Assembly: GCA_000787465.1 (NCBI GenBank)
Contig: JSYX01000255.1
Location: 1-47,307 of the forward strand
Reading direction: 5' to 3'
DNA length: 47,307 bases
DNA from: Thermomucor indicae-seudaticae
Taxonomy: Eukaryota > Mucoromycota > Mucoromycetes > Mucorales > Lichtheimiaceae
Shown here: piece after piece, positions 23,053-33,892 of the stretch
Layout: the number at the start of each line of letters is the position of its first letter
How positions within the stretch are numbered: position 1 is the first letter of the stretch
The notes under the pieces: generated by a model
Told to the model about the DNA's origin: nothing
The model's input: only the letters and a program-made list of their open reading frames with translations
The model's database searches: none
Program-made: the position numbers and the translations under genes

Positions 23053-25824
23053 TTATCGAAGCAGCATTGACCCTCGCAGTAAACCTTGCCGGCTTGTTAC
23101 AACGACTTCTGTTTCTCCTACGACGTTCACGTCGATTCCCCGCACTTGCTGCTGAGGACCTACAATGCCAGGTGTTTCCGCCACGTTCTCTACAGTTCCG
23201 ACCACTTCACCACTTTCGATGTCCAGTACAATGATCTTGCCTTCTTCTGTTAGCAGAAACAAGGACGTATGCAGAACATTGTACGCTGTATACTTGATCG
23301 GCATCACTGACTCATCCGTGTTGTAACAGTCAAAGGTATGGACTAGGATCATTGGCTGAAAGTCTTTCGGAGGTGAATACGGCAGATCCACTGATTCGTG
23401 GTAATAGTGACGAGCACGCCTTCCGCTGCTCAGCTGCTCCAACGGCGGAAGACGCTTCCGTACCATCCTTAACGCCAATCGTCTCATTAAAGGTGTCCCC
23501 CGTTTCCACCAAGAGAATCTGTCTGATAGGTCCCTTTCAACCATTGGACTTTGGCTTCTTTCTTCTGTTTCGATCTTCTTTAATGGCTTCCAGTCAACCC
23601 GTAATAAGAATGAAATGTCCCAAATTTTGATTTCCATCTTATCATCTCGGCTATCAATGCGCACATTACTTCGATTATCGCCCACGGCAATAAGACGTAA
23701 TCCACGCTCTGCAAAGTCTTCTTTCCAAAACATCTGTGGCTTGCTTCTTTTTCCCCAGAAAGGCGGTAGCACCATCGTTGACTCTAGACCCCACGGCTGC
23801 ACAGTCGGTCTATTTTCCTCATCCGCTACGTCTTCCAAATCAACGTCCTCAAAATCCCCAATGTCCTCTTCGTCGCCGTCTTCATCATCCTCATCATCGT
23901 CGTCCGTTATATCGTCTTGGTCCATGTCATCATCCGCACCCTCCTCATCCATGACAGCGTCCCGCAGCGTTTCCTGTTGTTGTTGTACTGTTTGACCGTT
24001 TTGCTCAGATGCTGAGGAGCTTGTCGGTTTTCGGTGTCGCCAGGGTAATACGCCTACCTTGATACCAAATCGCCAGTCGAATACTGTGAGCTCATCCCGT
24101 ACGTAGCTGCCAGTACAGATAAGGTGATTAAGCTGTGGCGGATACCGAAAATGAATCATGCAGCTGACTTTTTTACCCAGACGAATCCGTGCAACCACAG
24201 CAGCTGGTGGACCGAGCTCGCTGTGTTGTGAAATGGCCGTTTCAGGCGAGGCTTGTAGTGTATGTTCCTGTGGCTTCGTTAAGAGAGGTCTGAATCGACG
24301 CTCTTGTGCATCCCAATAAACAGGTTCAATGGCAGGGTCAAGTATACCGCGTTGACCACGAATGTCGAACCGTATAAGCTGACCAGAGCCAGACACTCGT
24401 GGTAGATTAGGACCAATCGCTAGCATAAACACAGTGTGATACGGGTCATACTGAGCATGTTCAGGAGATACAACCTTTAGCCATTCTTGCACAGTCTCCT
24501 GTGGTCCCTCTGTGACGTCCACCTCTCCATCGTTGGACCGACCCCAAGATGCCTCAGAAAAGAAAAAGACTTCACGGCCCAAAAGTTCACCGTCCAGATC
24601 AAGGTGAGCAATACACTGTGTTGCGCCATTATCAAACAACCGGTATACCAGTATCGTACGCCAGATGTCTACCCTGTCTTCTGGATCCGGATCCTCTGCA
24701 TTGTGGACTTGGATGGGCTGCCCCACTGCCAAGGAAAATAGCCTTACTTTGTATTCTTTTCCATTACGGGAAGGCATGCGGATCGTCTGAATCCCGGTAA
24801 TCTGACATGACGCGTCTGCTGGTCCAAACATCAAATCGAGTTCTCGTATAAGTCGCCAAGATGGATACTCCCAAAACAGAATCTTATGTTCTGACTTCTG
24901 CGCCGGATGACCTGGCCGGCCATCCTTCCTGTGCTTCCCCGTAGCCACTATACCGGTTTTCGTGATGCGATCAATGTCCACAACCAGAGGATCTTGTATC
25001 CGAAATGGTGGTGGATAGTACCCATTTTCCCGCTCCAAAAGTGGCTGTCCAGGACGTCGAGAAGTTGTACGCTGAAGGGGTTCAGCGAACTGTTCATAAT
25101 TCTGTAGATCGTTCAACTGAATTTGTCGGGTATAATCGCTTTGGGTAACAAGGGTCGAATGATCCTGCTGACGTATACTACTACTAGTGCTGCTGCGGAT
25201 ATTACTGCTGATCTCATCATCCATAATGTTCATAGTTGTTGTCTGCGGAGACGTAGAAGAATAAGAAGAAGAAGACGCAATAGGTGAAGAGAGTGACGAA
25301 TGGGGTGTATCTCCAGAATAGATACTTTTTCGCGCGGATGGTGATGATGTGGATGGACGTAAAGGAGAATATCCCTCCTGGTGTGTAGACTCTCGTTCGG
25401 TAAGCTTACGTTTCCGAGGCACTCTGCGCTGTCTAGAGCTTGTTGTTTCGCATTCCAAACTGGTTTCGTCTGGAACAAAGTCAAGGGAAAAACACCGGGC
25501 ACCTTTGCTTTGCTTTGTGATATGCAGCACAAAATCTTTCCAGTCAATCAATGGAGTAGATTTGGTTGCATATTTCACTTGACGTCCCCATATAGGATAT
25601 TTTGAAGTAAAGACTTTGTACCATAAAGAGGCATCCTGAGTAAGCCTACAGGTTACAGAGAAATAGCCGCCGCATTAGCACACCTCTTCAACCCAACTTG
25701 ATCAGGGGATAATGTCAGACCTGCGGAATCTTTTACAGACAGTTTCTAATCGTACCAATTGCTGCGCGTTGTACGCCAGTTCACTGAATATACGTAATAC
25801 CAGCTCGTCTGGTAATCGGTCCAT
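23053..25824 (-). CDS. large F-box protein with WD40-like C-terminal region
   Basis: Exons on the minus strand 25824-25721 and 25645-23053; 898 aa. The F-box starts at Met1 (MDRLPDELVLRIFSELAYNA) and continues across the intron (VCKRFRRLTQDASLWYKVF), the usual F-box length. The donor is the rare GTCTGA, forced by an in-frame stop 21 bases further on. After a Ser-rich linker the protein has beta-propeller-like segments (HKILFWEYPSWRLIRELDL, LTVFDWRFGIKVGVLPW, IIVLDIESGEVVGTV) and an Asp/Glu-rich insert at about 600-640. It probably recruits substrates to an SCF ligase; no specific family is recognised. An upstream in-frame ATG at 25959 would add 45 residues but overlaps the start of the divergent gene, so the F-box Met is preferred. 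Confidence 0.85.
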
Positions 25825-25957
25825 GCGATTCAAAGTTACAGAGAAAGAGGGACTGAAGAATTGGACAGGTTCAAATTTGGGGGTGAGATCGCGCGGAGTT
25901 TCGTTACGCCAGTTGCGCAAAAGAAGGTTGTTCATGCTGGTTTTGCCCCACTGAAGC
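25825..25957. promoter_or_regulatory. 133-bp bidirectional promoter
   Basis: The start codons of the F-box gene (minus) and the kanadaptin-like gene (plus) are only 133 bases apart. The core promoters must therefore overlap or lie inside the opposite gene's leader. No TATA box is visible. Confidence 0.5.
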
Positions 25958-27449
25958 ATGTCAGAGTCAAACGACGTATTTGCAAAGCCTGAGCCACGTC
26001 AGCCCTCTTCAGCTTCAGCCTCTTCCTCCTCCGAGACACAACCACAGGCTCCTCCTCTTAGATACGAAAAGCCGCATTGGGGTGCTGTTGCGTCTTATGA
26101 CTATGGCTTTGAAGTCCTCAAAGGTGGTGTCAGCATTGAGAAGATCACCGGGCCAAAGAAAGATTGCATTACCCTAGGTACGCTCTCCATAATCTATGAG
26201 CGATACTTCTTTCTCGATAACACGCCAAACTTTGTTAGGACGACTACCGATTTGCGATGTGCAAATGGAGCATCCTGTAAGATCTATGTTCTATCTTTTT
26301 CCCACTCAGTATCTTACTAACTCGTTCATTGGCATATTCGTTGCTGAAGTCAGTCTCTCGGTACCATGCCGTAATCCAATTCAATCAGAGCGGTGACGCT
26401 TTTATATACGATCTCGAAAGCGCGCACGGGACGCGTCTCAACAAGAAGCGCATACCGCCTCATGTTCATTTGCCTCTTCGCGTTGGAGATCAGTTAAGGT
26501 TTGGTGAGAGCACCCGGATCTACGTCTTCGAGTCAGACAAACCAGAGGCACAAGGGAAAGAAATGGAAGAGGCTCTGCGGCACAGGAGTGCTGCTGCTGA
26601 CGCCGAACATGCTGCTGAGGATGACGAAGAAGAAGGCATCAATTGGTAGGACGCGACTTTGACAATTTAGAAGAAGGTGTGAGAGAGAGAAGGTGACCCT
26701 TTTTCTCGTAGGGGTTTCCAAGAAGACGCCCCAGAGGAACCTGACGAAGACGAAACGGGGGAAGCCCGGAACGATGCTTCTCTGATTGACGTGAACCTTG
26801 AAAAGAAGATGGCAGAAGATGCAAGTGAGTAGCGAAACAGTGCTGGTACCGGCTAAGAATAGTTATAACGAGTGATCGCTGTTGTTGTAGAACGGCGGCG
26901 AGAAGAGCTTGATATCATGTATGGTGAGAGTGACGACGAAACCCTTTACGATAAGACAAGCAAGTTCAAAACCATGTAGCATATTTGCTGTATTCTTAAA
27001 TGTTCTATCATTAGAGAGCCGAAAGAAACAAAAGGTCAAGAAAGAGTCTAAAGCGGAGACATATGAGGAGCTAGTTGCAAAACGGGATAAAGCAGAAGCA
27101 CAGATCAAAGCACTCGAAAAAGAAATTGAGGAAAAGCGAAAACAAGGTAGGATACGTGAAACAGAGAAGTAAAGCGTACCGTCATTAACACGGATACTAG
27201 ATGCCGCGGCAAAGGCCGCTGAAAATCAAGAAGACGAAGATTTGGACGCCTATATGAGTCGTATAAGCAAAAAGCAGGATACAGGGCCATCAATCCATCA
27301 ACTGACAAAGGATCTGGTTCAATTAAAAAAGGTTCGTCAATCGAACCATAGAGTTGAAAGATGTGGTTATTAAAGGTTTGTGTTCCTAGGATTACGAGAG
27401 ATTACAGAAGCTTGTCCGTTTAACAAAACCCGCCGACATTTTCACTTGA
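25958..27449 (+). CDS. FHA-domain protein, kanadaptin (SLC4A1AP)-like
   Basis: Eight exons: 25958-26177, 26239-26276, 26350-26645, 26712-26824, 26891-26959, 27015-27146, 27201-27331, 27390-27449; 352 aa. A Ser/Pro-rich N-terminus is followed by the kanadaptin signature before the FHA domain (YGFEVLKGG). The FHA core has the phosphothreonine-binding residues (LGRLPICDV, SVSRYHAV, SAHGTRLNKKRI). The C-terminal part keeps the family's WGFQEDA, ETLYDKT, ETYEELVAKRD and LDAYMSRI blocks. The fifth intron begins GC (ACAA|GCAAGT at 26960): only this donor keeps both YDKT and the downstream frame. Animal kanadaptin is largely nuclear and poorly understood, with links to splicing factors. The last 8 coding bases overlap the stop region of the convergent Nudix gene. 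Confidence 0.88.
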
Positions 27450-28304
27450 GCATTCCGTGGCTGCTCAAGTATTCAAGAGCCATCCATGCCGTTTGCACAC
27501 TGGGTAGCATGACTTGGCCGAGCGTAATAAACTTTTTCAAATCGACAATGGGCACATCCTTCACGACTTCGATCCATTCCTCGTTGTCGCGGTCTCTTGG
27601 GTCTGGATCAGGTACCGGATCAAGGCATAAATAAGGCACAAAGCGGTTTCTACCCCACTTGAGCTCGCTAATACCGTCTTGCTGGTCATCAGGCGACAAG
27701 CATATCCACTGTCCTCCTTTCAACCGAGCTTCTTCTGATAATTCATGTTCTGCAGATTCTAGTGGGCTATATAGGTTGGAGGTTTTGAGGGTAAAGCATA
27801 ACGTAGTAGGACTATGCAGCCTTACCTCTTATGCTTTCTCCGATCGTACGAGCCAGCAACGCACGTGTATTTCTGAGTAAGAGAGGAATGACAGTTAGCA
27901 TACGATTCTCTGCCTGGAAGCACATTGGTTACGTACGACTTCATTTGTGCCTTGGGCAAATTCTTTGAGCATGCAAGTCGTTTTCTGGTTGCGGAAGCAT
28001 CAGCTTCAGTCACGTACGATCCAGGAGATTTTTACCTTGACCGAGTCAAACGTGAAAACGGTAACGAATGTCGGGTACGGGGAGTCGTGACCAACAATGT
28101 CCCATTCTATTTCCCGTCCATCTTGAAATCGCGTTTTACGGTTCCAGACTGTAATATAGCTATTGTTATTAAATGAGGTTGATTAAACGAAGCGAAACAA
28201 TCAGCACGGTTGTCAACACGGTCCTACCGTTTATGAAGCTTGGTTTCACTCACGATAGTAGCGGCTGTGCCCTGTGTGTTGATCTGCAGCGCGCCGTCTG
28301 TCAT
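27442..28304 (-). CDS. Nudix-fold protein with degenerate Nudix box
   Basis: Five exons on the minus strand: 28304-28228, 28159-28036, 27984-27937, 27872-27826, 27766-27442; 206 aa. The layout is that of ADP-sugar-type Nudix proteins: RYITVWNRKTRFQDGREIEW (early strands), FVTVFTFDS, MLKEFAQGTNEV, then the Nudix helix region SPLESAEHELSEEARLKGG. The consensus REUxEExGU is only partly kept: EHELSEEARL has His for Arg, although the two metal-binding Glu remain, and the glycine-rich first half is replaced (AGSYDRRKHK). A fungal-type acidic loop (DPVPDPDPRDRDNEEW) follows. Catalysis on a nucleoside-diphosphate substrate is possible but unproven. It shares its promoter region with the PSP1-domain gene. 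Confidence 0.8.
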
Positions 28305-28546
28305 ACTTGAGTGAGACCAAAAGAGAAACAGACTTGACCGCGTGACACAATTCAAAAATGCAGAGGGCGAGCCACTCACTTGCATGTGTCATATCTTTCT
28401 TCCTCTTTTCTTTCCATTTGGCGTTTCGATTTTTGGGAATTTTTCCTTGTTCGAGCTTGCATACCAAACAGCCAAGAAACAGTTTATTTTTTTTTCCTTA
28501 TTACTAAAACAAAACTCTCCTTTTCAACTTTTGACACAGAGCGCTC
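28305..28546. promoter_or_regulatory. 242-bp bidirectional promoter
   Basis: It lies between the divergent starts of the Nudix-like and PSP1-domain genes. It contains pyrimidine-rich tracts on the plus strand (TTTTTTTTTCC at about 28489 and CTTCCTCTTTTCTTTCC at about 28400), typical of fungal leaders. Confidence 0.5.
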
Positions 28547-30449
28547 ATGATCTCGGACATGTCTCGAAACATTCATCCTTCTAGCGTAAGGTTCTTCAAT
28601 CTACCGAATTCAGCCCGATCACTGGGGTTTAACAACGAATATTTCTATTACAGCCGATGTCGTCGATAGAAGACGGGCAAGATGACATGGCGCAAACCTC
28701 ATCCACTGCAGAGTCACCTAATCCAAGCTGGAAAGCCGTCGGCAGTCCAACACCTCATTCAATGGCAGCAGCAAGTGGTCGGCGTGGCAGTCTCTTGTCA
28801 TACAGTAACGGATTGGACCGTACGCCAACATCTTGTACGATGCAGACAGATCATCCTTTGGTCCGTCTTCAGGATTATGCTTTCCCACCGATCCGCAGAA
28901 ACTCAGCAGTAAGCGGCGCCATGCCGCCACCAGCGCCTTGGGTCGCCGTGACGCTTCCCACTCCGTCGTCCTCGATATCAACATCATCCGCAACCGCTAG
29001 TGGCGGCAGCAGCTTTTTCCCTTCTAAAGAGCAAAGACGGACATCCTTAGTGGGAGAATATCCTGATATTGCATCGGTTCCTATGTTGCCAGAAGTGTCA
29101 CCAGAACCGTTTTTCCGTGAATATAGAAGTATGTCCTATTCGGTGGATACCCTAGACAAGGACGATTTCTTGTTTTATCGCTTTAAACCCCAAAAGCAGC
29201 AGCATTTGGGTATAATGCATGAAGAAAGAGACGACGACGATGACCTGTTGAGTGCAGCGATGGATGAAGAAATGTTAGCGGCTGCTCAGTTACGCGCTCG
29301 ATCGAAATCCTCGGCTGCCGCTTTCGATATATGGCATCCGACCTCGGATGATTCCCGTTCCTGGAGGATGGCCCAATTGGCTGCTGCCAGTCGCAGGCGA
29401 TCCTCGGTCACCACCACACAAAGCGGCTATCAAGCATTGTACCCACCGCCTACCACTTCCTATGCCCCCAGTACTGACCGGAGATTTTCCTTATCACCTA
29501 TGCCAGAAAACCATCCTCTGAGCTTATCAATGGCAACTATGGGAAACCAGGCGATGCAGACTCCTCTAGATGGTGGTGGCCCGTTCTCCTCGCTCCTCGG
29601 TCAACGACGTCACTCCTTGGCGACCCCGGTGGTCCATCAAGGCGTAGGCGTCGATGCACTGACCAACGGATTAACAAATATGTCGCTTGTTGAACAAGCA
29701 GCCTTGTCGCCACAACAGCAACCGCTATCCGACCTGTCCACTAGCTTTCCACCAGAGAAAATGGGAAAGGGTGTGCCACTAGACGAAATACCTGAGGAGG
29801 CTTTGTTTTACTTTGTCGAATTCAAACGTGGACGGTCCGATATATACTTCGGTGTCCACCACAACTCTCTCAAAAAGGGAGACCTTGTGATTGTTGAAGG
29901 CGACCGTGGACATGACCTTGGGAAAATTACTCTAGATAACGTGGCTCGGCATCAACTATCCATGATGATGATCCGTACTACTCAGCAGCAGCTTAGTACT
30001 GACGAAGACAGTAATAGCAACGGACGAAAAAAGGAGACGACGTTCATAAAGCGTATACTCCGGTCTGCACAACCCAATGAAGTGACCTTGTTAATGAACA
30101 AGAGTCGTGACGAAGCTAAGGCGCTGCTGGTGTGTCAGAGCAAAGTAAAACAGAAAAAGCTGCCCATGCAAGTCGTGGATGCAGAGTATCAATGGTAAGT
30201 AGGCGACAGAGGAAGATGAGGAATGTGTCATGTTTACAAGAGGTTGTTTAAACAGGGATCGTCGCAAGTTGACATTTTACTTTGTTGCTGAACGACGAGT
30301 AGATTTCCGCGAATTGGTGCGAGAATTATTCAAACTGTATAAGACGCGAATTTGGATGTAAGTGTATATTGAGATGGATGCTGCTGTGTGTGTTTAGGGT
30401 GCTGACAAGATTGACTGACTTTAGGTGCGCAGTCAATACTAACCCGTAA
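28547..30449 (+). CDS. PSP1 C-terminal domain protein
   Basis: Four exons: 28547-28585, 28654-30194, 30256-30357, 30425-30449; 568 aa. The tiny first exon gives [13 protein letters not shown]. Residues to about 370 are disordered, rich in Ser, Pro, Gln and Ala, with RRxS-type sites ([31 protein letters not shown]) that look like basophilic kinase targets. The PSP1 domain follows: [30 protein letters not shown], a charged helix with [12 protein letters not shown], and [26 protein letters not shown], ending TRIWMCAV. Yeast Psp1 is a low-complexity protein linked to polymerase mutant suppression and stress granules; bacterial PSP1-domain proteins act in sporulation signalling and RNA regulation. 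The molecular role here is unknown. Confidence 0.9.
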
Positions 30450-30991
30450 ACCACACGATTTGAAAAAAACATCCCCTTTACATTGTCCTATAGAAACCCG
30501 ACGATAAGATGCATACATTTACAACTCTCTGTATCCTGGCAGCTACAACAGCAAATGCACATCCCCCTCCTCTCTACATCCACAGCATATAGAGACCAGC
30601 CATATATCCAGTGCGGCGCTCCTGTATTGTGAAAAATCTCCCCTCCACCATCGCCTATTATCTGTTGTATGCTTCCCCCCTCAAATTCCTTTTAGCCACC
30701 CACCCTTAGATATTCTTTTCAGTCTGAAAGTATAAACTCATGCAGTAAAACTTTGTTGTTGATAACAAACCGCAGTCTCCCAACAGTAATTTCAGGCACA
30801 CGATTTTGAGGCGACCAACAACTTTTTTCCATTATTAAACTAAAGACACGATTGCAACCCGAAAACAGGAAGAAGGGTATGGACATTAAAAGAGGTATGT
30901 GTAAGTGAGGGGGGAAGGATAAATTTATGCGGTCAACTTGTTAAGGGGAAGAGGGAGGAAAATGCAAAACTATACAAAGAAAGCCAAAAAA
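30450..30991. other. convergent 3' flanks of the PSP1 and R3B2-like genes
   Basis: 540 bases without coding signal. They contain C-rich (ATCCCCCTCC, CTTCCCCCCTC) and, nearer the R3B2-like stop, purine-rich (GGGGGGAAGG, GGGGAAGAGGGAGG) tracts. Both transcripts' UTRs probably end here. Confidence 0.5.
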
Positions 30992-32654
30992 TCACTCGGA
31001 CACCAGCATTTCCATCAGATTTAAGATTGCATGGGATTCAGCCAAGTTTTTCTTTTCTGCGCGTCCTGTTGCTGAGAGACAAAGATCCTTGTCTGAATTG
31101 CAGTAAAGATGTGTGGTTGCTTCAAAGATCAAATCATGCGCTGGGCCACTTTGGGTGAAAGTCGATTTCATCGACAGATCCTTTAGGTTATATACATATG
31201 AAAACATGGACGATTTCGGATTGGCGCGTTGTACCGGGTCCTTTAACATCTTCTCGACGCGCGTAATATCAAGCTTACTCCGGATGATTTTCAGTACTGA
31301 GTCGGGCTGATTATTCGCTGATGACGGTGATTGCATTGGCTGCTGCTTCTGCTGCACAACCGGCGGTTGTGGTTCTGGAGGCGATATTTTGCATCGTTTG
31401 GGCTGTTCAGTGGTCGATAACCGTTCAAAATCGCCCAGTAGCACTTCCATTAAACGCTTACGGTACTCTCGATCATCCTCGTCGCAGGTATCCATCGCGT
31501 CGTTCGACCGTGACCGCTTCTCTGGGACGTGCACTATATCATGGAATATACCATTGGGTGACGGCGTCAGTGGTTCACTCTCAGGGCTATTATTACTATT
31601 GTCGGCATCCGAGGTATAGTCTTTTGGATCAATCGGAAGAAGCTGAGCTTGCTCTGGTGTCTGTCCATAATTCTGTGCTTGTTTGTGTTCTTCAAATACA
31701 GCTGGGTTGGCCTTGTAATATTGCATAATATCCTGCGCCACTACATGCTTTGCCCTCTTTTTGTTTTGTGCGTACCGTAGGTGGCTCAACCATGGTCCAT
31801 CCGCACACAATCGGTAGATGACTCGACATCCCCACATAAACACTGTGCCTGAAGGATCCTCGGTTTTCCTGTCATAATCAAACGAAGCCTGCCCACCGTG
31901 ATTCTTTATCATGAAAGCGAATCGATAGGATGGACCTTGAGCAGTCCGTGAGTTCGCAATAGATCGTGACTGCTTGGATGGTGGTGGGATTTTGATTGCT
32001 GTTACTGGTGGTGGCGACGGCAGAGACTGAAGGTTGTTATTATTATTCTTTGTTGGAAGCAGACCGATGCGACTTCTTGTTGCTTTTGGAAGCGGTCGAA
32101 AGAGATCAGGTCCGAACTCGTCCAAGACGGGTGATACAATCGAAAGAACTGCATCCGTACCCCAGAGGTCCTGTGTAATACTTTTTTGCAATAACAATCA
32201 ACCTTTTGGCCATCATGCATGATTAAACAACTCTTACCCTACAATACATTCCACGATATTCGCCATAGTAAGCTTGGGTGTCGCGTATTGATCCAAGCGA
32301 TGCTTTATACCAATGCATCGAGCTAAAGCGTCTTGGGACGAACAAAGATTCCGCATCTTTTCCAATATTTCCGAGCTACAGGTCTTGTATTTCTGTCTTA
32401 TGTAAAGGGACGACGTGAAGTTCAGCGATGCTTGACCCAGAAATACATAATGCTAAAATACAGAAGGAGGCAAAGGGAATTTAAGAATCCTACGATAGCC
32501 TCTTCTTCCTCTTCCTTTCTCTCACTTTCTTTTCCGGACCCTGCAGGTTTTCCTCGAACGCCAAAAGGAACTCGCTCAAGATAGTTGCATCAGCCGACGG
32601 AAACATTGCGACAATGGCTTCCTCTCTAGACCTGAACTTTATCGAGGCCATCAT
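30992..32654 (-). CDS. r3b2: non-canonical RNase III with two dsRNA-binding domains (R3B2-like, RNAi-related)
   Basis: Exons on the minus strand 32654-32526, 32452-32238, 32180-30992; 510 aa. An RNase III fold is visible in order: the signature helix region HYVFLGQASLNF, a middle helix EILEKMRNLCSSQDALARCI (aligning with LRxxLVxNxxLAxxA) and PKLTMANIVECIVGG (aligning with KxxADxVEALIGG). Of the four usual catalytic acids only the last Glu seems kept: LGD is LGQ, the signature Glu residues are Lys and Val, and AD is AN. Residues about 197-271 form a divergent dsRBD (ending KRAKHVVAQDIMQYY). Residues 434-507 form a clearer dsRBD with SGPAHDLIFEATTH and GRAEKKNLAESHAI. One RNase III domain plus two dsRBDs, with a degenerate active site, is the layout of Mucor R3B2, needed in the Dicer-independent, RdRP-dependent RNA degradation pathway. 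A 5'-UTR intron (32716-32663) is likely. Confidence 0.82.
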
Positions 32655-33892
32655 TCTTGATGCTAATGAGTAAGAAGAAAAACGAAATGATCCGACCCGT
32701 CAAGATTGTAACGTACCTTTTCTGAAATTCAAAAAGACTGTCGTGTCAGCGACTTGCAGAGCAAACTCTCGGAGTTTTATCCATAAGAACGCGTAATGGA
32801 TTCGCGTCTCTCTTTGTGTCCCCCCGCGTTATTGTCCGGCCGGTATGATCCCACTAAGGAATGCTCTACTGAATGAGTGGTTGAGCCGCATTCAAACGCG
32901 GTTATTTGGCATCTGGAAACAGACTGACGTTCTCGATCTACACTCCTGATATGTGCTGCTGCAATTACTACCTTACTTGTCATGAGTAAGACTTGATGTC
33001 TGTTTCTGGACCACTCTGCGATATTTGTTCGATATGCCAGCACTGGATCCAGCGATCATTCGGAGGTGATCTGCGAAATACGGTCAAGGTACCTCACGTG
33101 CATTCAGGACATTTGTGTGTTATATTACACATATCCTTGGTCAATAAAAGCTGTTCTTACTCAAACCATGAACATTTCTTTGTTTGTGTATCGTGAGGAT
33201 GACAACAATCTTTTAGTCCAGGGCTCTTCTGTTGTGTGCGACGCGAGAGTTTTACGGGTGCACGGACGCTAATCGGGAATAACCCAAGTGCTTTGAACCT
33301 CCCTGCTCTTGGTCACGGTATTCACTCAGAGGGAACACTTGTGCTGCTCGGGATGCTGTTTTGCGTCGACTGGAGCTATGGTTTGCAGCAAATCTAAGTA
33401 AGCCAAGTACGTATAGTCGAAGGCTACGCATATTTTTTTCCAAGCGCAAAGCCGGTTCACAGCTGACGTCAAGCAGCATTTCTTCCAAACACGGTATGCC
33501 CTGCATTGCATCAAATGATGATATATCCTCTTTGGACGTTCGCTAACGAGGCGAAGCAGTAACAGTCACTGTGTGATATATGGCATGGCGAAATGGTCAT
33601 ACTTGCCATAGTAAAAAGCAAGGTCAATATTTCTCTGCTGGCTACCATTGTCTTGAATACGTCCTCATAGCTGGTATGACGACTTTTGCTAAAAGAAAGT
33701 ATAGATCCGATATGGGTCTTTTGTTAAGGGGGCACTGGAAAACTCCAAGAAAGTGAAGCCGAAGGGCCATTCCTTGAAAGTCACCCCATTGTTTATTACC
33801 CCATGACGAGACACTGCTTTAAAAATTCCAATCAAAAGTAAGGGCGGAACATCCTTTTCTCTTCCTTCCTCTCTCTCTGTTTGGTCTTTTCA
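32655..33892. other. intergenic, divergent upstream regions
   Basis: About 1.24 kb between the R3B2-like gene (minus) and the proline-rich gene (plus). A probable 5'-UTR intron of the R3B2-like gene (donor GTACGT, acceptor CATTAG) occupies 32716-32663 on the minus strand. A pyrimidine-rich leader (CTTCCTTCCTCTCTCTCTG) precedes 33893. No gene is supported in between. Confidence 0.5.

Noticed and set aside
25825..25959. Upstream ATG at 25959 as start of the large F-box protein
   Set aside because: It would add 45 residues before the F-box and begin inside the divergent gene's start codon; the F-box family-typical start MDRLPDEL is preferred.
32655..32795. Coding exon upstream of the R3B2-like start
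   Set aside because: The frame that would splice in phase has no ATG between an upstream in-frame TAA and 32654; the segment is better read as 5' UTR with an intron.
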